From positions 1 through 28,670 of the forward strand of contig JBEIHH010000026.1 in the NCBI GenBank assembly GCA_040381475.1: a stretch of DNA of 28,670 nt, read 5' to 3'. A program made the position numbers and the translations under genes. The first letter of the stretch is position 1; each line of letters opens with the position of its first letter. The DNA comes from JAIBBG01 sp040381475 (GTDB lineage: Bacteria > Bacteroidota > Bacteroidia > Flavobacteriales_D > Sanyastnellaceae). Shown in pieces: positions 21,931 to 28,670 of this stretch. The notes under the pieces are model-generated. The model made no database searches and was not told where the DNA came from. It saw only the letters and a program-made list of their open reading frames with translations.

Positions 21931-23033
21931 TGTCCAATTTCAAAACAGATCTCATAGCGTTTGTAAAAAAGCAATTGTACAATAAGTACGGTGCAGAAAA
22001 TCATGATGCTTTGAGATATGGGCCTTATCAGCCAAAAAGCGCAGGTGCAGTTGCCGAAATTATCCGCAACACCAAAAAAGCAATTGGATACAAAGGGAAT
22101 ATCATCGCTACTATGCAGGTAGAAAGATTGGCGCCCTACCTTGAGAAGTTGGACAGGTTTTATACGCTCCTCAATCACACTGGCAAAACAAGACTCATAG
22201 AAATCATAGCCTATAGATTACTCGGCAAAGACCGCGTAAAACTTTTCACCAACAATCCGGAATACCACAAAGCATTTGATGTTGCAAGATCACTGAAGAA
22301 AGGAACCGAAACCATGGATCCACACTTCCTCGACTTCAAACTCAACCGCTTCGATCTTCGACCTGCTGGTTATGACGTAGAATTATTCTTTGGTGAAATG
22401 GGAGTTGCTATTGACTTTCTTGTTGAGCAATATGCTTACAAGGAAAATGGTAAGGCTCTGGTACAGGTCAAGAGCGGTGATGTAGTGCTTGATCTCGGCG
22501 GATGTTATGGTGATACAGCGCTCTACTTTGCCACGAAAGCCGGAAGTGAAGGAAAAGTGTTCACGTTTGAGTTCATTCCGAACAACGTCCACATCCTCAG
22601 AAAAAACCTATCGCTGAATCCTGAGTTGGAAAAACGTGTGACTGTTGTAGAGCATCCTGTTTCCGATAAATCGGACTTGAAGGTTTACTACCAGGATTTC
22701 GGTCCTGCAAGTCATATATCCGGCGAGCCATTTGATGCACAAACAGGCGAAACGACAACCCTAAGTATCGATGACTTTGTCGACCGTTATAAGGTCGAAA
22801 AAGTCGACTTCATCAAAATGGATATCGAAGGTTCTGAGCCGGGCGCATTGAAGGGTGCCGAAAAAACAATCCGCAAATTTCGTCCTGTTCTTGCAGTAGC
22901 TATCTATCACAGCATGGATGACCTTGGAGACATTCCGGCATGGATTGCATCCTTGAACTTACCCTACGAATACTACCTCGGGCATTATACCATACATGCT
23001 GAGGAAACGATATTGTTTGTCAAACCGAAATAA
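21930..23033 (+). CDS. FkbM-family SAM-dependent methyltransferase
   Basis: The protein of about 367 residues has an N-terminal region of ~170 residues with no recognised fold and a C-terminal FkbM-type methyltransferase domain. Motif I is VVLDLGGCYGDTALYFA (~184-200), followed by the acidic strand end KVFTFEFIPNN and the family motif VDFIKMDIEGSEPGALKGAE near residues 290-309. FkbM-type enzymes usually O-methylate hydroxyls of sugars or natural products. Directly after wzt, the candidate job is methylation of the growing or finished polysaccharide. The start is ATG 21930, overlapping the wzt stop by one base; a GTG at 21927 adds one codon. It is followed 13 bases later by the aminotransferase gene. 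Confidence 0.87.
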   Translation: MSNFKTDLIAFVKKQLYNKYGAENHDALRYGPYQPKSAGAVAEIIRNTKKAIGYKGNIIATMQVERLAPYLEKLDRFYTLLNHTGKTRLIEIIAYRLLGKDRVKLFTNNPEYHKAFDVARSLKKGTETMDPHFLDFKLNRFDLRPAGYDVELFFGEMGVAIDFLVEQYAYKENGKALVQVKSGDVVLDLGGCYGDTALYFATKAGSEGKVFTFEFIPNNVHILRKNLSLNPELEKRVTVVEHPVSDKSDLKVYYQDFGPASHISGEPFDAQTGETTTLSIDDFVDRYKVEKVDFIKMDIEGSEPGALKGAEKTIRKFRPVLAVAIYHSMDDLGDIPAWIASLNLPYEYYLGHYTIHAEETILFVKPK

Positions 23034-23046
23034 CCACCCGCCAGTT

Positions 23047-24126
23047 ATGATTCGTGTAACCAAAACATTTCTTCCTCCGCTTGATGAATACACTAGGCTG
23101 CTGGAGCGTGTTTGGGAATCATATCATCTAACCAATCGTGGTCCTCTTCTGCTTGAGCTCGAAGAAAAACTAATACAATGGTTGGGCACCGAAAAAATGC
23201 TGATTACCACCAATGGCACACTACCGATTCAGATTGCCATTCGTGCTTTAGACTTAACGGGTGAGGTAATCACAACACCATTCAGTTATGTGGCAACGAC
23301 ATCATCACTTCTATGGGAAAGATGCACACCGGTTTTTGTGGATATTCATCCCGAATACCTGACTATCGATGAAAGTGCTATCGAATCGGCAATTACAGAA
23401 AAAACACAGGCCATCCTTGCCACGCACGTTTTTGGCAATCCTTGTCATGTTGAAGTCATCGATGCCCTTGCGAAAAAACACAACCTCAAAGTCATCTATG
23501 ATGCAGCTCACGCCTTTGGTGTGAAATACAAAGGAAAATCGTTGTTCAATTTTGGTGATGTAAGTACTTGCAGTTTTCACGCGACAAAAATTTTCCACAC
23601 AGGAGAAGGCGGCGCCCTGTTCACTTCAGATCAAAAGCTCTACGATACGCTTTTCTACATGCACAATTTCGGGCATGACGGACCACATAATTTTCAGGGC
23701 ATCGGAATTAATGCAAAAACATCAGAGCTGCAGGCAGCCATGGGACTTGCGCTTATGCCTTACCTCGATAAAATATTCAGCGAAAGAAAGCGCGTAACAC
23801 AACAATACCGCGACGAACTTGAGGGACTGAATCTGAACTTCCTTAAAATCAGACCTGGCACCGAATGGAATGATTGTTACTTCCCCGTCATCTTCGAATC
23901 AGAACAGGATGTATTGAAAATCATAGCGGCTTTGGAAAAAGAAGAAATCCAGCCCCGCAGATATTTTTATCCTTCATTGAACAAACTGAAGTTTCTACCC
24001 TTTCAATCCATGCCGATTTCAGAATCAGTTTCAGAGCGCGTACTTTGTTTGCCATTGTATCCTGATCTTACGGGTTCCGACGTCAGTCGTACATGTCGAA
24101 TAATCACCCAAACTCTGCGTGGATGA
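23047..24126 (+). CDS. DegT/DnrJ/EryC1/StrS-family PLP-dependent sugar aminotransferase
   Basis: The product is 359 residues. It carries the hallmarks of nucleotide-sugar aminotransferases: the substrate/phosphate loop TNGTLPIQIAIRAL, the aromatic-cofactor segment ITTPFSYVATTSSLLW, the PLP aspartate in VIYDAAHAFGV, and the Schiff-base lysine in CSFHATKIFHTGEGGAL (K181). It probably transfers an amino group from glutamate to a 3- or 4-keto dideoxy nucleotide sugar, giving an amino sugar for the polysaccharide. Which position is aminated cannot be told from these motifs. I chose ATG 23047; an upstream frame back to 22996 runs through the end of the methyltransferase gene. The stop overlaps the WbqC start by four bases (ATGA). 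Confidence 0.92.
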   Translation: MIRVTKTFLPPLDEYTRLLERVWESYHLTNRGPLLLELEEKLIQWLGTEKMLITTNGTLPIQIAIRALDLTGEVITTPFSYVATTSSLLWERCTPVFVDIHPEYLTIDESAIESAITEKTQAILATHVFGNPCHVEVIDALAKKHNLKVIYDAAHAFGVKYKGKSLFNFGDVSTCSFHATKIFHTGEGGALFTSDQKLYDTLFYMHNFGHDGPHNFQGIGINAKTSELQAAMGLALMPYLDKIFSERKRVTQQYRDELEGLNLNFLKIRPGTEWNDCYFPVIFESEQDVLKIIAALEKEEIQPRRYFYPSLNKLKFLPFQSMPISESVSERVLCLPLYPDLTGSDVSRTCRIITQTLRG

Positions 24127-24824
24127 AAATCGCGGTGATGCAACCATACTTTATTCCATACATCGGGTATTTTCAACTGATGAATGCTGTAGATGTGTTT
24201 GTTGTTTATGACAATATCAAATTCACCAAAAAAGGGTGGATTAACCGCAACAGAATACTCTCAAACGGCAAAGACGAATACGTCACGTTGCCATTAAAAA
24301 GCGACTCAGACTATCTCGATGTTGTCCAGCGCCATTTGTCGGATCAGTTTATTGAAGAAAGAAAAAAGCTACTGCGGAAAATTGAAGGTTCATATAAAAA
24401 AGCGCCACAGTTTCAAACAGTTTTCCCTCTCATGGAGCGCATCATGAATTATGATGACAAAAACTTATTCGGATTCATTCATCATTCATTGACCACACTT
24501 TGCGATTTTCTCAGTATTAACACCGAGATTAAAATTTCTTCGACAGTTGCAATTGATCACTCCCTGAAATCACAAGAAAAAGTTATTGCTTTTTGTAAGG
24601 CTCTCTCTGCTGATGAGTACATAAATCCCATAGGCGGCCTTGAGCTCTACAATCGCGCTGACTTTTCAGGCTCAGGCATCAGCCTTCAGTTTCTACAATC
24701 CGAAATGGTCAGCTATGCGCAATTCAATCATGAATTCGTACCTTGGCTATCAATACTCGATGTTTTGATGTTTAATTCTGTTGAGGGCACTCAGGACATG
24801 TTGCGATCTTTTAAATTCGTATAA
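24123..24824 (+). CDS. WbqC-family protein
   Basis: The 233-residue protein opens with MKIAVMQPYFIPYIGYFQLM, the strongly conserved N-terminus of the WbqC family, followed by VDVFVVYDNIKFTKKGWINRNRI and NPIGGLELY. The family is common in O-antigen and capsule clusters that also contain DegT-type aminotransferases. I do not know of a firmly assigned reaction that I could cite. The start is ATG 24123, where the conserved family sequence begins; the frame upstream to 24093 lies inside the aminotransferase gene. Translation is coupled by an ATGA overlap with the aminotransferase and a directly adjacent start of the next gene (TAA-ATG at 24822-24827). Close coupling to the aminotransferase suggests action on the amino sugar or its carrier; this is inference. 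Confidence 0.9.
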   Translation: MKIAVMQPYFIPYIGYFQLMNAVDVFVVYDNIKFTKKGWINRNRILSNGKDEYVTLPLKSDSDYLDVVQRHLSDQFIEERKKLLRKIEGSYKKAPQFQTVFPLMERIMNYDDKNLFGFIHHSLTTLCDFLSINTEIKISSTVAIDHSLKSQEKVIAFCKALSADEYINPIGGLELYNRADFSGSGISLQFLQSEMVSYAQFNHEFVPWLSILDVLMFNSVEGTQDMLRSFKFV

Positions 24825-25541
24825 ATGAAAAACCAGTTAGATCATCACGTTGTTGCATATGAAGGTCAAAATCTTTATGACTTTGACAACAATATCCTCC
24901 TGAATTGGTATGCCAACCGGATCATTGAACTCACTGGCGGTAAAGGATCTCTGCTTGAACTTGGGCTCGGTCATGGATTCACAACCCTCGCATTTTCAAA
25001 ACATTTCAAACGCCATCTGGTGCTCGACGGTTCACCTGCAGTAATTGAGCATTTTAAAAAGTTACATCCCCAATGCCCTGCGGAAATTCGTGAAACGTAT
25101 TTCGAAAATTTCGAAAGCGATGAACAGTTTGATGTCGTTGTGCTTGGGTTCGTACTCGAGCATGTGGATGATCCGGTGTTGGTTTTGAAACACTATCGCA
25201 AATTCGTCAAGCCCGGTGGATCTATGTATATATCCGTTCCGAATGCTGAAGTGCTCAATCGAAGATTAGGCTTCATTTCTGGCTTACTTCCCGATATGCA
25301 GCTTCTTTCAGAAAACGATAAAATACTTGGTCATCAACGCTACTACACGGTGAAGACACTCACGGAAGACACTCAGAGCGCAGGATATGTGGTAGAAGGA
25401 ATAGAAGGCATATACCTGAAGCCAATGTCTACGAGTCAGCTGGTATCGCTCAATCTCGACCCCAAAATTATAGACGCCCTTTGTGTAGTTGGAAAAGACT
25501 ATCCCGAATTGTGTTGTGGTATCATGGCTAAAATAAAATAA
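24825..25541 (+). CDS. Class I SAM-dependent methyltransferase
   Basis: The 238-residue protein has a Rossmann-type methyltransferase fold: motif I LLELGLGHGFTTLAF (43-57), the acidic strand end HLVLDGSP, motif II-like FDVVVLGFVLEHVDDP (104-119), and the VKPGGSMYISVPN segment (~130-142). The LEHVDDP motif is typical of the UbiE/COQ5-like and sugar O- or N-methyltransferase groups in polysaccharide loci. The substrate is unknown. It is the second methyltransferase of the operon and unrelated in sequence to the FkbM one. It starts directly on the base after the WbqC stop and is followed two bases later by the epimerase-like gene. Confidence 0.88.
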   Translation: MKNQLDHHVVAYEGQNLYDFDNNILLNWYANRIIELTGGKGSLLELGLGHGFTTLAFSKHFKRHLVLDGSPAVIEHFKKLHPQCPAEIRETYFENFESDEQFDVVVLGFVLEHVDDPVLVLKHYRKFVKPGGSMYISVPNAEVLNRRLGFISGLLPDMQLLSENDKILGHQRYYTVKTLTEDTQSAGYVVEGIEGIYLKPMSTSQLVSLNLDPKIIDALCVVGKDYPELCCGIMAKIK

Positions 25542-25543
25542 CC

Positions 25544-26392
25544 ATGAGCATTGTCATTACAGGCGGTAACTCTTCCATTGCCAGATCAGTGTTGCCAAAA
25601 CTGAAAGCACACCGTGAGGTCTTGACAGCGGGAAGAAAAGACTGTGATCTTCTTCTGGATTTGGATGATCTTTCAACTCCATTGTCTCTTACATCCAACG
25701 TTAAGTGTGTCATTCATACGGCCGCCGCATTCGGAGGAAAAACATATGACGAAATCATTGCAACGGAAAGAATAAACGTGCTAGGCACTCTTGCTGTTTG
25801 CAATGCTGCACAAAAGGCAGGCGTGGATCATTTTATTTACATTTCAAGCATTTTTGCCTCATTACCCGCCGAGTCTCCCTTTTATTCGGTGTATTCAATT
25901 TCCAAAAGGCACAGCGAAGAAGTATTGGAACACTATTGTAAAATGCATAAAATGGCTCTCACCATTCTGCGTCCATCTCAACTATATGGTGACACAGATG
26001 ATTTCAGAAAACATCAGCCATTCATATATGCCATTGCGGATAAGGCACAGCACAATGAGGATATCCTCATCAACGGCAAGAACGATCCCAAACGCAATTT
26101 TTTGCACATTGATGACTTGACCGAAGTTCTCGCACGTCTTACAATACAGGGCATTGTCGGCAAATTCTCATGCATGTATCCCGAAGATTATTCTTTCAGC
26201 AGAATTGCACACGCGGCCATTGATGCCTTCAAAAGTTCATCTTCAATTCAATTTCAACAAGATCAACAAGATATTCCGGACAATATTTTTGTACACGAAT
26301 CATCAGTCAATGAAATCACCGGATACCATCCTTCCATATCCATTGAAGAAGGCATGAAACGCATCGCCAAAAACAGATCAGAGCAACTATGA
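25544..26392 (+). CDS. NAD-dependent epimerase/dehydratase family (extended SDR) protein
   Basis: The 282-residue protein has an extended short-chain dehydrogenase layout. The N-terminal nucleotide motif is TGGNSSIAR, a relaxed form of TGxxGxxG with alanine in place of the third glycine. CVIHTAAAFGGKTYDE, FIYISSIFAS (catalytic serine region), the YSISK motif (Y and K of YxxxK) and ILRPSQLYGD follow in the normal order, and RNFLHIDDL is a family signature. It most likely oxidises, epimerises or reduces a nucleotide-activated sugar. The relaxed nucleotide motif is still compatible with NAD(P) binding. The stop overlaps the ATP-grasp gene (ATGA at 26389-26392). Confidence 0.88.
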   Translation: MSIVITGGNSSIARSVLPKLKAHREVLTAGRKDCDLLLDLDDLSTPLSLTSNVKCVIHTAAAFGGKTYDEIIATERINVLGTLAVCNAAQKAGVDHFIYISSIFASLPAESPFYSVYSISKRHSEEVLEHYCKMHKMALTILRPSQLYGDTDDFRKHQPFIYAIADKAQHNEDILINGKNDPKRNFLHIDDLTEVLARLTIQGIVGKFSCMYPEDYSFSRIAHAAIDAFKSSSSIQFQQDQQDIPDNIFVHESSVNEITGYHPSISIEEGMKRIAKNRSEQL

Positions 26393-27351
26393 AAACAATC
26401 CTAGTTTCCGGAGCAAGTGGCATTGTTGGATACGGAGTTCTCCGTTCTCTGAAAAGTTCCGATTTAAATCTTCGTCTGATTGGCACCACGATTTATGAAA
26501 ATACCGCAGCTGAAGCATTCTCAGATATTTTCGAAAAAGCTCCGGCTACCAATGAGGAAACTTACATTCCCTGGTTGATCAAAACAATTGAAAAGTATCA
26601 GGTAGATATGATCGTTCCGGGAATCGAAGCAGATTTATACAAGTGGAATGAACACTCCGAAATTATCAGATCCACCGGAACGGCTATTCTCCTGAACAAC
26701 CCGGAACTGATACGACTGTGTCAGGATAAATGGGAATTCTACCAAAGTCTTCAGCAAGCAAATACAACTTGCGCAATTCAGTCAACCCTAAACAATGATT
26801 TCGGTTGGTTGAAAAAAAACTACGGCGACACCTTATTGCTAAAGCCGCGCAAAGGATTCGCATCAAAAGGCATTGTCAAAGTCACAGATGAAAAAACATT
26901 CAATATTCATCGCGACATGATCGGAGAAATTTTAATGGTTCAGCCATTTATTGGAACCGATCAGGAAGAATATACTTCAACTGCATTCGGTGATGGGCAG
27001 GGAGGGTTTTCAGCGAGGATGACCATGCGCAGAAATTTATCCCGTGAAGGATTCACTGAAAAAGCAGAAGTTATCTGGCCTGATGAACTTTCGGAAATAA
27101 TTACTGGACTATGCAGTCACTTCAAACCAATCGGGCCTACCAATTTTCAATTCAGAAAACATCAGGGAGAATTCAAACTCCTTGAGATAAATCCGCGAAT
27201 CTCTTCATCTACATCCATCAGAACCGCTTTCGGATACAACGAATCTGTTATGTCAGTTAATTATTATCTCAACAACGTCCTACCAACACAACCCGCCATA
27301 CGTCAGGGAAAAGCAATCAGATACACCGAAGACTTCATTTTTCCATTATGA
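26389..27351 (+). CDS. ATP-grasp family protein (carbamoyl-phosphate synthase large subunit-like)
   Basis: The 320-residue protein has a pre-ATP-grasp domain (ILVSGASGIVGYGVLRSL at 4-21), a central lysine/ATP-binding stretch (LLLKPRKGFASKGIVKV), the acidic MVQPFIGTDQEEYTS segment, and the C-terminal metal-binding motif LLEINPRISSSTSIR. ATP-grasp enzymes make amide or thioester bonds through an acyl-phosphate. In a polysaccharide locus with an aminotransferase, a fitting role is joining an amino acid or other acid to an amino group on a sugar. That is inference; the substrate is not visible. Translation is coupled on both sides by ATGA overlaps, to the SDR gene and to the phosphoesterase gene. 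Confidence 0.87.
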   Translation: MKTILVSGASGIVGYGVLRSLKSSDLNLRLIGTTIYENTAAEAFSDIFEKAPATNEETYIPWLIKTIEKYQVDMIVPGIEADLYKWNEHSEIIRSTGTAILLNNPELIRLCQDKWEFYQSLQQANTTCAIQSTLNNDFGWLKKNYGDTLLLKPRKGFASKGIVKVTDEKTFNIHRDMIGEILMVQPFIGTDQEEYTSTAFGDGQGGFSARMTMRRNLSREGFTEKAEVIWPDELSEIITGLCSHFKPIGPTNFQFRKHQGEFKLLEINPRISSSTSIRTAFGYNESVMSVNYYLNNVLPTQPAIRQGKAIRYTEDFIFPL

Positions 27352-28055
27352 GAATTGCTATTATATCAGATATACATGGCAATTATGAAGCACTAAAAAC
27401 AGTGCTTCAGGAAATTGACAAGATGGGCATAACGGAAGTTTTCTGTCTGGGAGATGTTGTCGGATATCACACACAGGTGAATGAGTGCTGCGAAGAGCTC
27501 ATCAGAAGAAATATTCCCAATCTTATGGGCAACCACGACTGGTACATGGCCGGTGGTGGGTTTTGTCCTCGGTCAAAAAGTGTCAATGATTGTCTGGTGT
27601 ATCAACGAAAAGTAATTACAAAAGAAAATATTGAATGGTTGCGACAATCCGCCGTGCAGCGTTTCGTAGGACCCATTCACATGGTACATGGCGGTTGGGC
27701 CGATCCCATTGATGAATACTTGTGGGAACCGGAATCAGAATATTTCAACCGATTAAATGGCAGCGTATTTTTCTCAGGCCACACACATATCCAATCATTG
27801 CATCAATTTGGAGAGAAAACTTATTGCAATCCCGGTTCTGTTGGTCAGCCGCGCGATGGCGATCCACGTGCAGCCTTCGCCGTTTATGAAGATGGGGCCA
27901 TTCATTTACACCGCATCGAATACGATGTTGAAATTGTCTTCGATCTGATGGATGCTGCGGGGTTCAATGATTATTATTACGGCGGATTACTCACGGGCGC
28001 TCGCAATCTTACGAAGCTTCCTGAGAATTATGAGAGAATGAAAAAGAGAGAATGA
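27348..28055 (+). CDS. Calcineurin-like metallophosphoesterase (YfcE/MJ0936-like)
   Basis: The 235-residue protein has the complete dinuclear metal site: ISDIHGN (D8, H10), LGDVVGY (D36), MGNHDW (N62, H63), MVHGGW and SGHTHIQ (paired histidines), followed by NPGSVGQPRDGDPRA, which is typical of the YfcE / UPF0025 group. Such enzymes hydrolyse phosphodiesters or phosphomonoesters. No signal peptide is present, so it acts in the cytoplasm. Its place in the operon suggests dephosphorylation of an intermediate of the polysaccharide or its substituent, for example a nucleotidyl- or phospho-linked precursor; this is inference. Both ends overlap neighbours by four bases (27348-27351 and 28052-28055). 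Confidence 0.92.
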   Translation: MRIAIISDIHGNYEALKTVLQEIDKMGITEVFCLGDVVGYHTQVNECCEELIRRNIPNLMGNHDWYMAGGGFCPRSKSVNDCLVYQRKVITKENIEWLRQSAVQRFVGPIHMVHGGWADPIDEYLWEPESEYFNRLNGSVFFSGHTHIQSLHQFGEKTYCNPGSVGQPRDGDPRAAFAVYEDGAIHLHRIEYDVEIVFDLMDAAGFNDYYYGGLLTGARNLTKLPENYERMKKRE

Positions 28056-28670
28056 AAGATTTCAAGTGGAAAAAACTGGGACGCATTTTTAATCCTGCTG
28101 ATCTAGAAGACAGCTGGATGAAAGAATATGCGCAAGCCCCATCAGTAGTAATATTTGACAAATATGTACGCGTCTATTTTTCTTCGCGAGATCTTCCGGA
28201 TGCCAATGGGATGTATGTGAGCAGACTCGGATACATAGATCTTGACCGAACCGATTTGACGCGGGTAATTAGCATTAGTAAAGAGCCCATTCTCGCATTG
28301 GGAGAACTAGGCACATTCGATGAACACGGCACCTATCCTGCATCAGTCATTCACACCGAAAATGACTTCCGTGTATATTATGCGGGCTGGACCAGATGTG
28401 TTTCTGTACCGTTCAACGCGGCCATAGGTGTCGCATTCAGCAATGACAATGGTGCGACCTTCAGGCGGGTTGGAAAAGGGCCAATTTTATCATTCACGCC
28501 CGACGAACCTTTCGTACTTGGTAGTCCTAAAATAAGAAAATTCGGAGATCAGTGGGTGCTTTGTTACTCATCCGGCAGAATATGGATACCCAACAATGGT
28601 CAGCCACAACCGATGTACAAAATTCGCATGGCTTTGTCTGATGATGGTATGAACTGGACCCGCGTTGGTA
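28052..28670 (+). CDS. Glycosidase-like five-bladed beta-propeller protein (GH43/GH32-like), 3' end outside window
   Basis: The frame opens with ATG 28052 in a four-base overlap with the phosphoesterase stop and is still open at the window end, giving 206 codons. The start MKDFKWKKLGRIFNPADLE, then VRVYFSSRD, LGTFDEHGTYPASVI, YYAGWTRC, AAIGVAFSNDNGATFRR, GPILSF and VLGSPKIRK form the repeating strand pattern of GH43/GH32/GH130-like propellers: an aspartate near the N-terminus of a blade, then YYAG and GxAxSxDG motifs. I cannot identify a full catalytic triad in the visible part. In polysaccharide loci such proteins are often annotated as hypothetical; glycosyl transfer or trimming of the chain is possible. 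It has no signal peptide, unlike secreted glycosidases, which argues for a cytoplasmic biosynthetic role. Confidence 0.8.
   Translation, partial: MKDFKWKKLGRIFNPADLEDSWMKEYAQAPSVVIFDKYVRVYFSSRDLPDANGMYVSRLGYIDLDRTDLTRVISISKEPILALGELGTFDEHGTYPASVIHTENDFRVYYAGWTRCVSVPFNAAIGVAFSNDNGATFRRVGKGPILSFTPDEPFVLGSPKIRKFGDQWVLCYSSGRIWIPNNGQPQPMYKIRMALSDDGMNWTRVG

Overview
The window looks like a chromosome segment from a marine or freshwater member of the Bacteroidota, probably Flavobacteriales-like. Four things point there. Two secreted proteins end in type IX secretion (T9SS) sorting domains, one of type B (gliding-motility C-terminal) and one of type A. A small membrane protein and a larger one resembling the DUF6341 and DUF6427 families sit beside purD. 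Succinate dehydrogenase has the C-A-B order with one five-helix cytochrome b subunit. Good Shine-Dalgarno sites are scarce, and several TAnnTTTG promoter-like octamers occur. I see no rRNA, tRNA, CRISPR array, insertion sequence or phage gene.

Layout. (1) 1-2975: the 3' part of purD, a small inner-membrane protein on the minus strand with its own terminator, a multi-pass membrane protein, and a small lipoprotein followed by a strong terminator. (2) 3159-8623: cell-surface genes. These are a 1299-residue secreted protein with beta-propeller-like SBBP repeats, PKD and Ig-like domains and a T9SS type B tail; a minus-strand predicted outer-membrane barrel; and an OmpA-family gene that has lost most of its peptidoglycan-binding domain. 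(3) 8659-13650: metabolism. An enoyl-CoA hydratase is translationally overlapped with dut, then comes sdhCAB, closed by a strong hairpin terminator. (4) 13658-16198: an 846-residue secreted Asp-box (BNR) repeat protein with a T9SS type A tail. (5) 19449-16213, minus strand: a CvpA-like membrane protein, a VWA-domain protein and a MoxR/magnesium-chelatase-like AAA+ ATPase, in that transcription order. (6) 19817 to the window end: a tightly packed plus-strand polysaccharide operon. It holds the ABC exporter wzm-wzt, an FkbM methyltransferase, a DegT-type sugar aminotransferase, a WbqC-family protein, a class I methyltransferase, an NAD-dependent epimerase-like protein, an ATP-grasp protein, a metallophosphoesterase, and a five-bladed-propeller glycosidase-like protein cut by the window end.

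How they work together. The most interesting part is the 9-kb polysaccharide operon, where nearly every junction is a 1-4 base overlap or a gap of 13 bases or less. My reading, which is inference, is an ABC-transporter-dependent O-antigen or capsule locus. In it the Wzt C-terminal domain may read a chain-end mark made by the neighbouring FkbM methyltransferase, and a block of WbqC, methyltransferase, SDR, ATP-grasp, phosphoesterase and propeller may build or attach an unusual substituent, possibly an amide on an amino sugar. The other notable observation is the OmpA-family gene with an internal deletion: the last ~30 residues of the OmpA domain survive just past a premature stop, in another frame.
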